Positions 30,686 through 40,583 of a stretch of 64,000 nucleotides of DNA are shown here, one piece after another. Numbering within the stretch: the first letter of the stretch is position 1; each line of letters starts with the position of its first letter. The stretch is from Ramlibacter terrae (GTDB lineage: Bacteria; Pseudomonadota; Gammaproteobacteria; Burkholderiales; Burkholderiaceae_C), in assembly GCA_013127575.1 (NCBI GenBank), contig CP053418.1, positions 4,464,001 through 4,528,000 on the forward strand, in the 5' to 3' direction. Made by a program: the position numbers and the translations under genes. The notes under the pieces were generated by a model. It saw only the letters and a program-made list of their open reading frames with translations, was not told where the DNA came from and made no database searches.

Positions 30686-31078
30686 TCAGCCTTCCGGCAG
30701 CTTGGTCGCTTGCCAGTGCAGCAACTTCCAGCCGCCCTCTTCCCGTACCCATGCGGTGACGAAGGCGTTGCGGATCGTCTTCAGCTCGCCGGCCATGTCG
30801 AGCGTGGTCGCCGTGTGTCCGCTGAGGAGCGCCACGGCGCCTGCGGTGCGCACGCGCTGCTCGCTGCGGTCGGCGCGCACGAACCGGTACCTGGCCGCAG
30901 CGATCGACGTGAGGAACGCATCCTTGTCGTCCGTCTTGCCGTTGGCATGCGTGTGCAGATAGTCGTCACGCAACATGCCGGCCAGCGCCGTCACGTCCTG
31001 AACGTAGAGCGCCTGGTAGCGTGCCTCGTCGGCGGCCAGCAGCGCTTCGAAGATGTCCCGTTCCATGGCCTGCCTCAT
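30686..31078 (-). CDS. NTF2-like (DUF4440/SnoaL) protein
   Basis: Intact, 130 residues. Blocks LAGMLRDDYLHTHANGKTDD, RSEQRVRTAGAVALLSGHTA and TAWVREEGGWKLLHWQATKL match DUF4440 proteins of the bile-acid/ketosteroid-isomerase-like fold. The start overlaps the stop of the FAH gene upstream. It has a counterpart in module A. Confidence 0.82.
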   Translation of the reverse strand: MRQAMERDIFEALLAADEARYQALYVQDVTALAGMLRDDYLHTHANGKTDDKDAFLTSIAAARYRFVRADRSEQRVRTAGAVALLSGHTATTLDMAGELKTIRNAFVTAWVREEGGWKLLHWQATKLPEG

Positions 31079-31853
31079 TCCTCGGCCACGACGGGGTTCG
31101 ACAACGTGCCGACCCCGTCGATCTCGATCTCGAACGTGTCGCCGGGCTGCAAAGGCCCGACACCACCGGGCGTGCCGGTCATGATCAGGTCACCAGGCAG
31201 CAGGGTCATGAAGGTGCTGAGGTACTCCACGAGTTCAGCCACGCCGAACAGCAGGTCCGATGTGTCGCACTCCTGCACGACCTTGCCGTTGAGCCGTCCG
31301 CGCATGGTCAATCGCGCCGGGTCGACATCGGTCTCCATCCACGGGCCGACGGGCGCGAAGGTGTCGAATCCCTTGCCCACCGTCATCAGCCCCATCGCCA
31401 TTTCCTTGCGCTGGTAGATGCGCTCGCTGACATCATTGCCGCAGGTGTAGCCCAGAACGTACTGCAGCGCATCCGAGGCCTTGACGTTGCGTGCCTGCCG
31501 GCCGATCACCGCCACCAGTTCGGTTTCGTAGTGCACCAGCTGCCCCACGCGGGGATACACGATGTTGCCGCCATGTCCCACCAGCGCCGTATCGGGCTTC
31601 ATGAACAGAGGGGAATTTCCGGCAGGCTGCGCCCGGTCTCGAGAATGTGCGCCTTGTAGTTGAACCCCACGCCGAAGATGCGCGGATGGTCGACCGTGGG
31701 CGCCAGCAACTGCAGGTCCGCCGGGGGCAGCGTTTCGTTGCCGGGGCGGACTTCTGCTTCGAACGGGGAGGCCTGCAACACCCGCACGATGCTCTCGCTC
31801 TCCAGCAGGCCGAAGCCGGTGCGATCCCGGTGCCTGAACTTCAGTATCTTCAT
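31075..31853 (-). CDS. Fumarylacetoacetate-hydrolase-family protein (module B)
   Basis: About 259 residues. It starts MKILKFRHRDRTGFGLLESE; core blocks are IFGVGFNYKAHILETGRSLP, VHYETELVAVIGRQARNV (metal ligands), LGYTCGNDVSERIYQRKEMA and GDLIMTGTPGGVGPLQPGD. One frame change near 31605. It is the module B equivalent of the FAH gene at 27879, but clearly divergent in sequence. Confidence 0.86.
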
Positions 31854-31854
31854 T

Positions 31855-32605
31855 TCATTCTCCTTGCGATCCTTTGAGGGTCAGGCGCCGGGCGGCCGCG
31901 AGCGCGGCGTTGCAGGCCAGCACGAGGGCGGTGGCCAGCGCGATGCCATAGAAGACACCCACCGAGTCGCTCATCTGGCGCGCCTGCTCGATGCCGTGAC
32001 CGATGCCCACCTTCGCCGAGAGGTACTCCGCCACCGGGGCGGCGCTCACCGCCGGGGCAAGGCCACCTCCAGCCCGGTCAGCACGAACGGCCACACCGTG
32101 GGCAGCACGACGTTGCGGGTGACCTGGACGGGCGTGGCGCCAAAGACGCGCGCCGTCATGACGAGGCGGGAGTCGACCGTCGCCAGGCCCGAATAGGTGA
32201 ACGCGAACACGACGAAGAACACCGTCAGGGCCACCAGCAGGACCTTGGGCAGCCACCCGGTGCCAAACCAGAGCACCAGCAGCGGCACCAACCCGAGCTT
32301 GGGGACGCTCATCGCAGCCGTGATGAACGGCTGCACCGTGGCGTCGATGCGCGGTGACAGGCGCAACGCACATGCGCCGCCGCAACCGAGGATGGCGCCG
32401 ATCACGGTGCCGGCCGCGAAGAGCTGCGCGGTTGCGGCCACGTCGACGAACAATGCGCCGCGCAGCAGTTCGGTCGGGCGCGGCCGCCCACTTCCGGCAA
32501 CCCGGGCACCCAGTAGGTGCCGAGGGCGGCGCTGGCGACCTGCCAGAGGGCCAGCAGGGCCGCCAGTCCCAGCACCTTCGCGATCATCGGGCGGCGTGCC
32601 GTCAT
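31855..32605 (-). CDS. ABC transporter permease (TauC/SsuC type)
   Basis: About 250 residues, five to six membrane helices. It starts MTARRPMIAKVLGLAALLAL with the ATG overlapping the ATPase stop. The EAA-type loop is read around LVMTARVFGATPVQVTRNVV. Frame changes near 32490 and 32060 precede the ending NAALAAARRLTLKGSQGE. It follows the ATPase in an importer of the nitrate/taurine/pyrimidine family that has two permease genes. Confidence 0.82.
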
Positions 32606-33419
32606 GCGTGCGCCGCGCTTCGCAGGCAACCGCGGATCGCGTCGTAATGCGACGCATAGCTGGGCGCCTTGAACACAAGTTCCGGATCGCGCGGCCGCGC
32701 GATGTCGATCTGGCGATCGAGCACGACGCGGCCGGGCGAGCCGGACAGGACGACCACGCGCCCGCCCAGTGCGATGGCTTCGTTGATGTCGTGCGTCACG
32801 AACAGGATCGTCTTGCGCTCGGCCTGCCATAGCCGCAGCAGATCGGCCCGGAGCTGCGCCCGGGTCTCGGCGTCGAGGGCGCCGAACGGCTCGTCCATCA
32901 GCACCACGGGCGGGTTGTAGACGAGCGTGCGCGCGAGGGCCGCACGCTTGCGCATGCCGCCCGAGAGCTGGTGCGGGTAGTGCTGCGCCCATTGCGACAG
33001 GCCGACCTGCTCCAGCAGCCGCTTCGCGCGTTCGATGGCTGCGGCGTCCGGGCGCCCCGCCAGTTGCAACGGAAACATCAGGTTGTCCCAGACCGTGCGC
33101 CACGGCAGCAGGTTGTCGTCCTGGGTGACGTAGCCGATCTGCCGCTGGCTGCCGGGGGACGTCGGCATGCCGGCGCCGCCGACCGGCTTGCCCCTGAACA
33201 GGATCGTTCCGGCGGAGGGCTGCAGCGTCTGCGCCACGGCGTTCAGCAGCGTGGACTTGCCGGCGCCGGACGAGCCCATGAGGGTCACGAACTCGCCGTC
33301 GTGGACCGTCAGGTCCAGTCTTTCAGGATCCAGCGGCGCTCGGCTGGCCTGGCACCACCGAAAGAGATACCGAGCTTTTGCAGTTCCAGCAGGGGTTGAG
33401 CGGGTTGCGGCTGCGTCAT
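32602..33419 (-). CDS. ABC transporter ATP-binding protein (TauB/SsuB type)
   Basis: About 272 residues. It starts MTQPQPAQPLLELQKLGISF, then a frame change near 33315, Walker A GSSGAGKST, Q-loop YVTQDDNLLPWRTV, signature LSGGMRKRAALAR, Walker B VVLMDEPFGALDAE and H-loop FVTHDINEAIALG, the DINEA form typical of nitrate/taurine importers. Its stop overlaps the second permease. Confidence 0.87.
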
Positions 33420-33421
33420 GA

Positions 33422-34203
33422 TCAAGCTCCGGCTGCGTGCTCTGCAAGTGGCGACTGGTCCGACTGCCAGCGCAGCAGCCGCTGCTGCACCAGCAACAGC
33501 GCGCCGTTCAGCAGCAGGACGATCACCATCACCGATGCGAGTGCCGCGAAGATCAGGGTGGTGTCGAAGTCCATCGCGCCGTACTGCGCCGGGTAGCCCA
33601 GCCCGCGATTGGAGGAGATGATCTCGCCGACGATGGCGCCCGCGATCGCGTAGGGCACTGCAACCCGCAGCCCGCCGAAGACATAGGGAACGACTGCGGG
33701 CCAGACGACCAGCCGCAACAGCTGTCCCTCGCTGGCGCCGAACACCCGCGCGGACAGCAGCAAGCGCTCGTCGATCGCCCGCACGCCGCGCAGCGTGCTG
33801 TAGAACACGATGAAGAAGATGGCCGACGCGACGAGGGCCACCTTCGCTCCCGGCCCCACGCCCAGCCAGAGGATGAACAGCGGCACCAGCGCCGTCTTCG
33901 GCACTGCGTAGCCGACGGCAGCGACGGTCTCCACCGCGGCGCCGAGCAACGGATGGCGGCGCAGCATCATGGCAACGAGGCACCCCGGCACGGCGCCCAG
34001 CAGGAAGCCGCCGAGCGCCTCGCCAACGGTGAAGCGGCCGTGGAACCAGAGGTCGCCGTTGCCCCCAGCATGGCCCAGAGCCTGGTTGCGACGAGCGCGG
34101 GGGAACTGACCCAGTAGGGACCTGCCATCCAGCTCAGGCCCTGCCAGCCGAGAACCAGCGCCGCTGCCAGCAGGCATCGGTCGATCCACGTTCGCCGCAT
34201 CAC
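33422..34203 (-). CDS. ABC transporter permease (TauC/SsuC type)
   Basis: About 260 residues. The N-terminus MMRRTWIDRCLLAAALVLGW is joined by a frame change near 34060 to the main body. That body shows FTVGEALGGFLLGAVPGCLV, ILWLGVGPGAKVALVASAIF and the coupling loop LLLSARVFGASEGQLLRLVV. With the other permease it probably forms a heterodimeric channel. Confidence 0.84.
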
Positions 34204-34209
34204 CGCTGC

Positions 34210-35220
34210 CTACTTCTTCGCGCCGACGAATTCGTCGGTGTAGAGCGTCTGTGCCAGCTTGCGCAGCGCGGCCTTGTCGTCCTGCGGGCCGAACATGGTC
34301 TCGACCGTGTGATCGAACGCCTTGCCCATCGGCTGGGGACGCGGCGGCGTGGCTTTCTGGAAGCTGTCGAACGCCTGCTTCAGCAGTTCAGGATCCATCT
34401 TGTCGAAGCGCTTGGCCAGCAGCGCGAAGGCCTTCTGCGGCTCGGTGTTGATCAGGCGCATGCTGCGCTCGAGCGCCGCGACCATGGCGCGGCAGGCAGC
34501 CGGCGTCTTCTCGCAATAGCCGTCGCGGGCGACCAGGACGTTGTAGGTGGTCGGGTTCACCTCCGGGAAGTCGCCGCCCGGGCCGCTGATCCACATGCGG
34601 GCGCCGCGCCGCACGGCTTCCAGCGTGAAGGGGCTGGAGAACACGAACCCGTCGATCTCCTTTTTCTGCAAGGCAGCGTCCATGCCCGGAGGTGCGATGA
34701 ACACCAGTCGGATGTCCCGGTCCGCGTCGATCCCGGCCTGCCTGCCCACGAAGCGCAGAAAGGCGTGCGGCAAGCCGTTGGCCGCGTCGACGGCCGTGGT
34801 CAGGCCCTTCAAGGCCCGCGCCTTCTCCACCGGCGTCTTCGCCGCGGCGAGCCGGTCAGCGACGTGAGCGGCCAGCACGACCTCGGTCGTGGCGTTTTCC
34901 TGCAGGCCCGCGATTGCCAGCGTCTTCTGGCCGCGTTGTGCGGCGCGCACCGAGCAAGCCCGCGATCGTCGTGAAGTCCCCGCTGCCGCCGATCAGCGCA
35001 TTCAGCGCGGCGGGCCCGCCCAGCAGGCCAACGTCGACATCGAGTCCGGCCTCCTTGAAGAATCCGCCTTCCTCGGCGATGTAGACCGGCGCGAACAGCA
35101 CGGACACGGCCGGAAGCACCAGCCGGCCTTCATCGGCTGCGCACGGGCAGGCAGGCCGGCGAGCGCGCCCGCAACGATGGCAGCGCACACGAGTGCGCGT
35201 CGCGAAAGAATGGTCAGCAT
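34210..35220 (-). CDS. ABC transporter substrate-binding protein (NMT1/TauA type)
   Basis: About 336 residues. Signal peptide MLTILSRRALVCAAIVAGAL ends near ARAQ. The mature region reads through frame changes near 35145 and 34945: PVYIAEEGGFFKEAGLDVDV, ALNALIGGSGDFTTIAGLL, then LQKKEIDGFVFSSPFTLEAV and VLVARDGYCEKTPAACRAMV. This is the classic NMT1/THI5-like layout. It is the receptor of the module B importer and its ligand is likely an aromatic acid (inferred). Confidence 0.82.
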
Positions 35221-35245
35221 GGTTTGTCTCCGGGTTGAAGCGGGG

Positions 35246-35799
35246 TCACTGGGCGGTGTCGGGACGGCGCATCAGTTCTGTCTCGGGCACACCCGCCCGG
35301 AACCTCGCCAGCATGTCGTCGGGGTCGAAGTCGATGCCGATCGGATTGCGGCTGAAGGCTTCGCTGCGCATCCACGCATTCGTCGCCTCCGCGTCGGGGA
35401 AGCTGTCCACCTGCAGTTCGATCTGGTTGCCGTCCGGATCCGCGTAGTACATCGACACGGTCGGTCCGTGGTTGATCGTGCGGTACGGAAGAACGCCTTG
35501 CTCGCGCAGCCGCAAGTAGTTGCCCAGCAGGTCCGACAGCGCGTCGTAGGCGAAGGCCGTGTGGTAGTGGCCGATGCACGGTTTGTCCAGCCGGGGGCGT
35601 AGTCGTCCAGCGCGAGCAGCGCGATGCGATGGTGTTCCTCGTCGTACGTGAGGAATGCGACCTTGGAGGATTCGTAAGCGACGTGCGCGCCCAGCACCTT
35701 GCAGTACCAGTCCACCATGCTGGCCAGCTGGTTCGTGCGCAACGCGACGTGCGCGAGCCGCCGAGGTGAAGGCACCTTGGAGGTTTCCGGTGTGTTCAT
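35246..35799 (-). CDS. VOC-family extradiol-dioxygenase-like protein (module B)
   Basis: About 184 residues. [20 protein letters not shown] opens it. Metal-ligand positions are in LAHVALRTNQLASMVDWY, HHRIALLAL, the HYHTAFAYDALSDLL segment and YYADPDGNQIELQVD. One frame change near 35590. The ATG overlaps the stop of the FAD hydroxylase, mirroring module A, where the VOC gene also follows the hydroxylase directly. Confidence 0.82.
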
Positions 35800-37531
35800 G
35801 CGAGGACTCCTTCGGGGGCGGGATGGTCTGAGACTCCGGAACCTGGGCGAATCGCGGCAAGGACGGCCCGCAGCGTGTGCAGTGCGCGCGGTGCGGAGCC
35901 ACGCGACCGCCACATCACGTGCCCGTCGGGGCGCACCAGGACCGCGCCATCGGGGCCGATCTCATAGAGATCGAGGAAGGCACCGGCGTGGTCGCGCAGG
36001 TCGCCGCGCACGCCGACCGTGAACGCCTGTCCGTCAAGGCCGGCGTCGGCCGTGGCCGTACGGAATGCGGTCACCCATGCGCCCCCTTCTCGGCCGGCCA
36101 GCAATGTGAACTGCAGGTCCCGGAAGAGGTCGATGGTCGAAACGTTGGTGCCGTCCGGCCGCTGCAGCCAGCAGTGCGGGGCCCGCCCCCCGGGAGCGGC
36201 CGACGGGGCGTACGTGGTGAGTTCGCGCGGGAGCGGGTCGCCTCCTTCGTCGAAGATCACCGGCGAGCGGTAGCCATAGCCGAAGGTCTGGCCGTGGTAC
36301 TCGAAATGTTCCCGCTGGTGGGGGATGGCCTCTCGCATCCGCTCGATGTCCGCCTCGCGGAAGTCCTCATGCGTCTTCATGATTCCGCCGAGCCCCGCCG
36401 ACTCCATCTTGCGGGCATTGCGCACGCTCTGTTCCACGTTGAAGCGGATGACGGGGAGCCGCTCCGTCTCGTACGTGTGTCAGGAGGCTGTCGCCGGCCT
36501 CTCCCTTGAGCACCAGCGCCAGCTTCCAGCAAAGGTTGTGGACGTCTCCCACCGCCGTGTTCATGCCCTGGCCGCCCGTTGGCGGCAATGGGTGCGCGGC
36601 ATCGCCGGCGAGGAACACCCGCCCCACGCGGAGCCGCTCGGCGATGCGCGCCTGCATCTGCCAGACACGGACGTCTGGACGGACAGTTCCAGCTCGGGCA
36701 CACCGATCGCCGCACGCACGATCCGGGAGCACCTCTCCTTCGTGAAGTCTTGCGGCGAGTTCTTGCGGGCGTCGTACCCGAAGTTGTAGGTCCAGCGGCG
36801 CCGCCCATCCAGCGCGATCAACACGCCCACGGTGTCCTGGTTGTAGATCCACCAGAGCAGGTTGGGACGCTGCGCCACCGGGGCCACAGGTCAGCCTCGA
36901 AGTACACGCCGATCTGGTTGCCCAACGGTCCGTCACCGCTGAGCGCCACACCCAGCGATTCGCGCAGTCCGCCGCGTGCGCCGTCGGCGGCGATGGCATA
37001 GCGGGCGCGGACCGTCCGGGTTGCGCCCTGCGCGTCCACGATGCGCGCTTCGACGCCTTCTTCATCCTGGGCGAGGGATTCCAGCCGGACACCGAACTTC
37101 ACGGCGACCGACAACTGCGACTCCGCCGCCCGCCGCAGGACGGGCTCGAGCACGTCCTGCGGGCAGGAGGTCTTGGCGCTCGGGCCATAGGTCTCGATCA
37201 ACCTGTTGCGGTCCCGGTCGGCGTAGGTGCGGAGTTCACCGATGGACTCGCCCGCGACGGTCCGCACGAAAGCGACCCCCCTGGTTGCGGTCATGGGGAA
37301 TGCCGCGGGCCCGCACGGCGTCTTCGAGGCCCCGGGTGCGAAGGATCTCCATGGTGCGGGCGCTCACCACGTGGCCGCGCGGATGGAAGCTGGTGGACGG
37401 ATGTTTCTCCACGAGGAGCGCCCGGACGCCGCATCGGCCCAGCGCGATCGCCGCCGCCGGCCGCACGGCCCGCCTCCGGCGATCAGGACGTCGTACGCGT
37501 CGCCGGACACGGCGGGGGTGGCTGATGACAT
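35796..37531 (-). CDS. FAD-dependent aromatic hydroxylase, MhpA type (module B)
   Basis: About 578 residues. The N-terminus [20 protein letters not shown] leads, after a shift near 37465, into [20 protein letters not shown]. The DG motif [16 protein letters not shown] and the GD motif [19 protein letters not shown] are present, and the C-terminal thioredoxin-like domain ends [20 protein letters not shown]. Frame changes lie near 37465, 37285, 36890 and 36480. Family members hydroxylate phenolic acids before ring cleavage. First gene of module B, divergent from a TetR regulator. Confidence 0.84.
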
Positions 37532-37547
37532 GCTTCTTCGTCGACCT

Positions 37548-37568
37548 ACTGATTGATTGTCAGTCAGT
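37548..37568. promoter_or_regulatory. Candidate TetR operator
   Basis: Imperfect palindrome of 21 bases, ends ACTGA and TCAGT, between the hydroxylase start (37531) and the TetR gene (37654). TGACTGACA-like halves are common TetR targets. It would overlap the 5' region of module B. Confidence 0.55.
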
Positions 37569-37653
37569 CTAGCAAGGGTCGGTCGGCGCTCCGCTGCTGG
37601 TTTTCCCTAGCGTGCAGGGCGCCGGTCTCCGATGCTCCCCGTATGATTCAGCA

Positions 37654-38289
37654 ATGAGCGAAGCAGTGCGTCCGAGCCGCAAGCAGGCGGGCAGCGAGAG
37701 TGTCAAGCCGCCTTCGGGAAAGCAGCGGCTGCTGGAGGCGGCCGAGAAGTTGTTCGCCGAGGCCGGATTCCTTGGCGTCTCCGCCGCCCAGATCGCGAAA
37801 GAGGCAGGCGTCGCTCACGGGCTGCTGTTCCATCACTTCGGTTCCATGGAGGAGCTGTACGGCGAGGTGAGCCGCGTGGCCGCCGACCGCATGGACGCAG
37901 TGCAGCTTCAATCCTTCCGCGGACGCACCGGCCGCGAGCAGATCAGCTCCTTCCTGCGGGCGCACATGCGCGCGGTCAAGCAAAGGCAGGGCGACGCCAT
38001 CTTCCGAGCCCGCGCGCTGGATGCGGCGGTCGGCAGCACGGTCTCCGAGATATGGGAGGCCTCGCGACAGCGCGCCATCGCCAAGCTTTGCGAGGTGCTC
38101 GGGGTGGCGGCACCGACCCGGAAGGTCCAGCTCTGCCTGCGAGCCTGGATTGGGTTCCACGACCAACTGGTGCTCGGCTGGCTCCGGGAGCGCGCCCTGA
38201 CCGAGACGGAGGTCCTCCAATGGACACTCGGCCAGCTGGATTCACTGGCTACGCGCGTCCTCCAGGTCGATCTCGACCGGGAACTCTAG
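37654..38289 (+). CDS. TetR-family transcriptional regulator
   Basis: Intact, 211 residues from ATG 37654. The helix-turn-helix is in AAEKLFAEAGFLGVSAAQIA and KEAGVAHGLLFHHFGSMEEL. The C-terminal half is helical (SRVAADRMDAVQLQSFRGRT). It is divergent from module B and likely its repressor through the palindrome at 37548-37568. An upstream in-frame ATG at 37612 is less likely because the helical core begins later. Confidence 0.85.
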   Translation: MSEAVRPSRKQAGSESVKPPSGKQRLLEAAEKLFAEAGFLGVSAAQIAKEAGVAHGLLFHHFGSMEELYGEVSRVAADRMDAVQLQSFRGRTGREQISSFLRAHMRAVKQRQGDAIFRARALDAAVGSTVSEIWEASRQRAIAKLCEVLGVAAPTRKVQLCLRAWIGFHDQLVLGWLRERALTETEVLQWTLGQLDSLATRVLQVDLDREL

Positions 38290-38930
38290 GCGACGCGGGT
38301 TGCAAGGGCCGGGAGAACGGCGCCTGGAGGGGTTTGGGACGTCGAAGGCGTGCGCGCGAGCGGGTAAGACCTGATCGCCTCTGGAGCCCACGACGTCCGT
38401 GCTTGGACGTCATGGCTGCTCGTGGCCGGAAGCTGACATGCCCGCTGCGCCACAACGAGACGATGGCCGATCCTACTGGCTGGGCCCCGGATAAGGGCAT
38501 CACTCCGGACATGCGCCCCTAAGTGCATGACGAAGCCCCCGCGTCCACCCACAAGCGAATCAACGGAAGCACACGGTTCGGTGCCAATACCAGTGATGGT
38601 CCGGACTTCGGTTCGTTCCGGGCTCAAGGCTTTCACGTCGATGCCCAAATACGTGTCGACGCCAAGACCGCCATGAAGTGCGACGGTCACCTCGCCCGTT
38701 TGGGTGTCGCTATAGAGATCACCTTGCACCACCATCTGCGCCGTGATCATCCCGGTTTGATAACACCGTCGCGCATTCGTCAGGATGGTTCGATATACAG
38801 CCTGGTAGTTCTGCTGCGTAACGAATCGGTCCTCCCCTGCCGGCTTTAAGCGCAACGCTTCAAAGGTAGCGGGAGCGCATCCTGCAAGGACCACGCCAGC
38901 GAGTGCAGCTGCCCGGGTGATGTTCTTCAT
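38286..38930 (-). CDS. Putative lipoprotein of unknown function
   Basis: It starts MKNITRAAALAGVVLAGCAP with a clear lipobox (LAGC, Cys 18), so it should be lipidated and anchored in the envelope. The next block is QNYQAVYRTILTNARRCYQT, then GEVTVALHGGLGVDTYLGID. The last third (about residues 130-214) looks non-coding and contains a palindromic repeat copy. A one-base shift near 38545 would end the protein at about 38520 as RLWVDAGASSCT, which is probably the true C-terminus. Confidence 0.6.
   Translation of the reverse strand: MKNITRAAALAGVVLAGCAPATFEALRLKPAGEDRFVTQQNYQAVYRTILTNARRCYQTGMITAQMVVQGDLYSDTQTGEVTVALHGGLGVDTYLGIDVKALSPERTEVRTITGIGTEPCASVDSLVGGRGGFVMHLGAHVRSDALIRGPASRIGHRLVVAQRACQLPATSSHDVQARTSWAPEAIRSYPLARTPSTSQTPPGAVLPALATRVA
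38415..38440. repeat. Palindromic intergenic repeat, copy 5
   Basis: Core GCTGCTCGTGGCCGGAAGCT followed by GACATG. It lies in the doubtful 3' end of the lipoprotein reading frame, which supports that gene being shorter. Confidence 0.55.
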
Positions 38931-39283
38931 GTTTAATAAGTTGACGCTCGGGAGTACACACTCTACCCGACGGCACGGCGCAACCCTGCACGTACTGGCT
39001 TCAAGATCAATGCCCGGAACTAGCCGTCAACGTCCAGACCTACGACTGCAATCGGCCGGAAGCCGACGTCGCCGGCGAATTATCAATCGGCCGATGGAGC
39101 TAGCTGAAGTGGCTCTGGGCTATCGACGATAGTCGCCCAATGATCCAGAGCCTACAGCTGGCGATCCGCACATCGGGCTTTCAGCTTGGAAAGGACCCGT
39201 TTCCGCCGCGGTCGGCACCAAGTCACGCCAAATGGAGCGCCAAGGGTTTGACGAGAGTGAGTTGAGCATCAGGGAGAAAAGAC
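38931..39283. other. Intergenic stretch of 353 bases with one palindromic repeat
   Basis: No gene recognised. It contains a repeat copy at 39044-39070 and lower-GC DNA before the ATG at 39284. Confidence 0.5.
39044..39070. repeat. Palindromic intergenic repeat, copy 6
   Basis: Core ACTGCAATCGGCCGGAAGCC followed by GACGTC, about 210 bases before the next gene. Confidence 0.55.
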
Positions 39284-40273
39284 ATGGATGAGAAACACAA
39301 GAACGCACGGGTGCAGCTTCTGCAAGAAGCTGGTTTCACGATTGGTGGCAGCAAGGTCTGGCACTGGTTCCGTTACCACTTCTCCTTCTTGCCACCGCAC
39401 CCGTTCGCGCGCAGCATCGTAGATGCTTGCGCCGACTGCGAGATGCGTATCGAGGGCCTCGGATCGCAGTTCATCCAAGACATAGCCAGCATCCAAGGCA
39501 AAGAGAAGCACCTACCGCACTATGACCAGCTACTGCAAAAACTGGCGGAGCTTCTCGTGCTGCGGCAGCTTCTCGGGCTGGACTGGCCCGCAGGGACCAC
39601 ATTCGAGCACGAACCCGCCATCAATGCCAAAGGCAAGCGGCCCGAGCTGCGTGTAGTCACTCCGGAACGCACGTACCTGTTCGAGGTCAAGACCCCTTCC
39701 CTCCTTGAGCATGCGAGAACGCGCGGGCAGAACGCAATCCAGGCTCCGGGCCGCGCGCTTCCACAGAATCAGCTGGAGCAACTCGCTCAGGGCGGTGGGC
39801 TGACACTTCCTCGCGACAATCCAGTAAAAGACTTCCTGATCGATGCGGATCAGAAGTTTCGTCAGTTCAAGGACGTGTCGCCCCACACAGCGGTCCTAGT
39901 GATCGTCTGGGATGACCACATCTACGAGCCGATCACAGTGCTGACGCACCCGCAATGCGGCCTGCTCACCGCAAACTCCTACTTCAAAGACGCTCAAGGC
40001 GAGGCCACGAAGTTTTCGTACACGGATGGCGTCGTCATCATCCGGCATCTGAACTACATCCGACAAGCCGCAGGCGACCAGCCGCTCGGTGACCGCGATC
40101 ATGCATTGGACTTTGGCACGGCGCAGGATCTGCCGAATGTACTCATTCCGATTTCCGACCCGCTGGACGTGCCCGCGTTGGTGCGAGAGGGTCTGCGCCT
40201 CAAGACATTGGACGATCCGGTCTGTCAGCATGCGGCGGAGTACCGGCCACAAGATATGGTGATGTGGTTCTGA
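39284..40273 (+). CDS. Unknown protein with PD-(D/E)XK-like nuclease signature
   Basis: Intact, 329 residues; codon use is less GC-biased than in the neighbouring metabolic genes. The segment FEHEPAINAKGKRPELRVVT...YLFEVKTP (residues about 107-138) has the order expected of PD-(D/E)XK nucleases: a glutamate, an acidic residue in PEL, then ExK after a beta strand. The N-terminal 100 residues (GSKVWHWFRYHFSFLPPHPF) and the C-terminal region (VIVWDDHIYEPITVL) match nothing I recognise. It is a single gene bounded by repeat copies. A restriction- or defence-related role is possible but unproven. Confidence 0.7.
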   Translation: MDEKHKNARVQLLQEAGFTIGGSKVWHWFRYHFSFLPPHPFARSIVDACADCEMRIEGLGSQFIQDIASIQGKEKHLPHYDQLLQKLAELLVLRQLLGLDWPAGTTFEHEPAINAKGKRPELRVVTPERTYLFEVKTPSLLEHARTRGQNAIQAPGRALPQNQLEQLAQGGGLTLPRDNPVKDFLIDADQKFRQFKDVSPHTAVLVIVWDDHIYEPITVLTHPQCGLLTANSYFKDAQGEATKFSYTDGVVIIRHLNYIRQAAGDQPLGDRDHALDFGTAQDLPNVLIPISDPLDVPALVREGLRLKTLDDPVCQHAAEYRPQDMVMWF

Positions 40274-40297
40274 GGCACGCTGTGCGGCCCGGTATTC

Positions 40298-40322
40298 AGC
40301 TGTGGGCCAAAGCAGCCGTCGC
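40298..40322. repeat. Palindromic intergenic repeat, copy 7
   Basis: AGCTGTGGGCCAAAGCAGCC followed by GTCGC, 24 bases after the preceding stop. Confidence 0.5.
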
Positions 40323-40373
40323 TAGCTGTCTATCGAAAACGAGCACTATCCGTTAGCTAGCCTCTGTGCGGCG

Positions 40374-40403
40374 GCGGCTTCCGACCCAGAGCGGACGTGA
40401 CGC
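40374..40403. repeat. Palindromic intergenic repeat, copy 8
   Basis: GCTTCCGACCCAGAGCGGAC followed by GTGACG. It closely resembles the repeat copy that IS30 copy 1 has split at 52.6/53.8 kb. Confidence 0.6.
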
Positions 40404-40583
40404 TCCGCTTCACGCCGCGCAAGGCGACAGTCAACCGGAGCCGCATTCGCAGGAGCAGGAGCACAGAGCTGCCTCGCACCTGCCAGAAACAGCGAGCTGC
40501 TCGATGGCGGATTCCCTGCCCGCACGCTATCGCCCGAAGCTCGGCCTTCTCCGGGGCCCCTCTGCGGCTGCCACGCAGGGCAG

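Larger units (their letters stand above)
40274..40583. other. Intergenic stretch with two palindromic repeats
   Basis: Between convergent genes. Repeat copies lie at 40298-40322 and 40374-40403; the rest (40404-40583) shows nothing recognisable. Confidence 0.5.
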
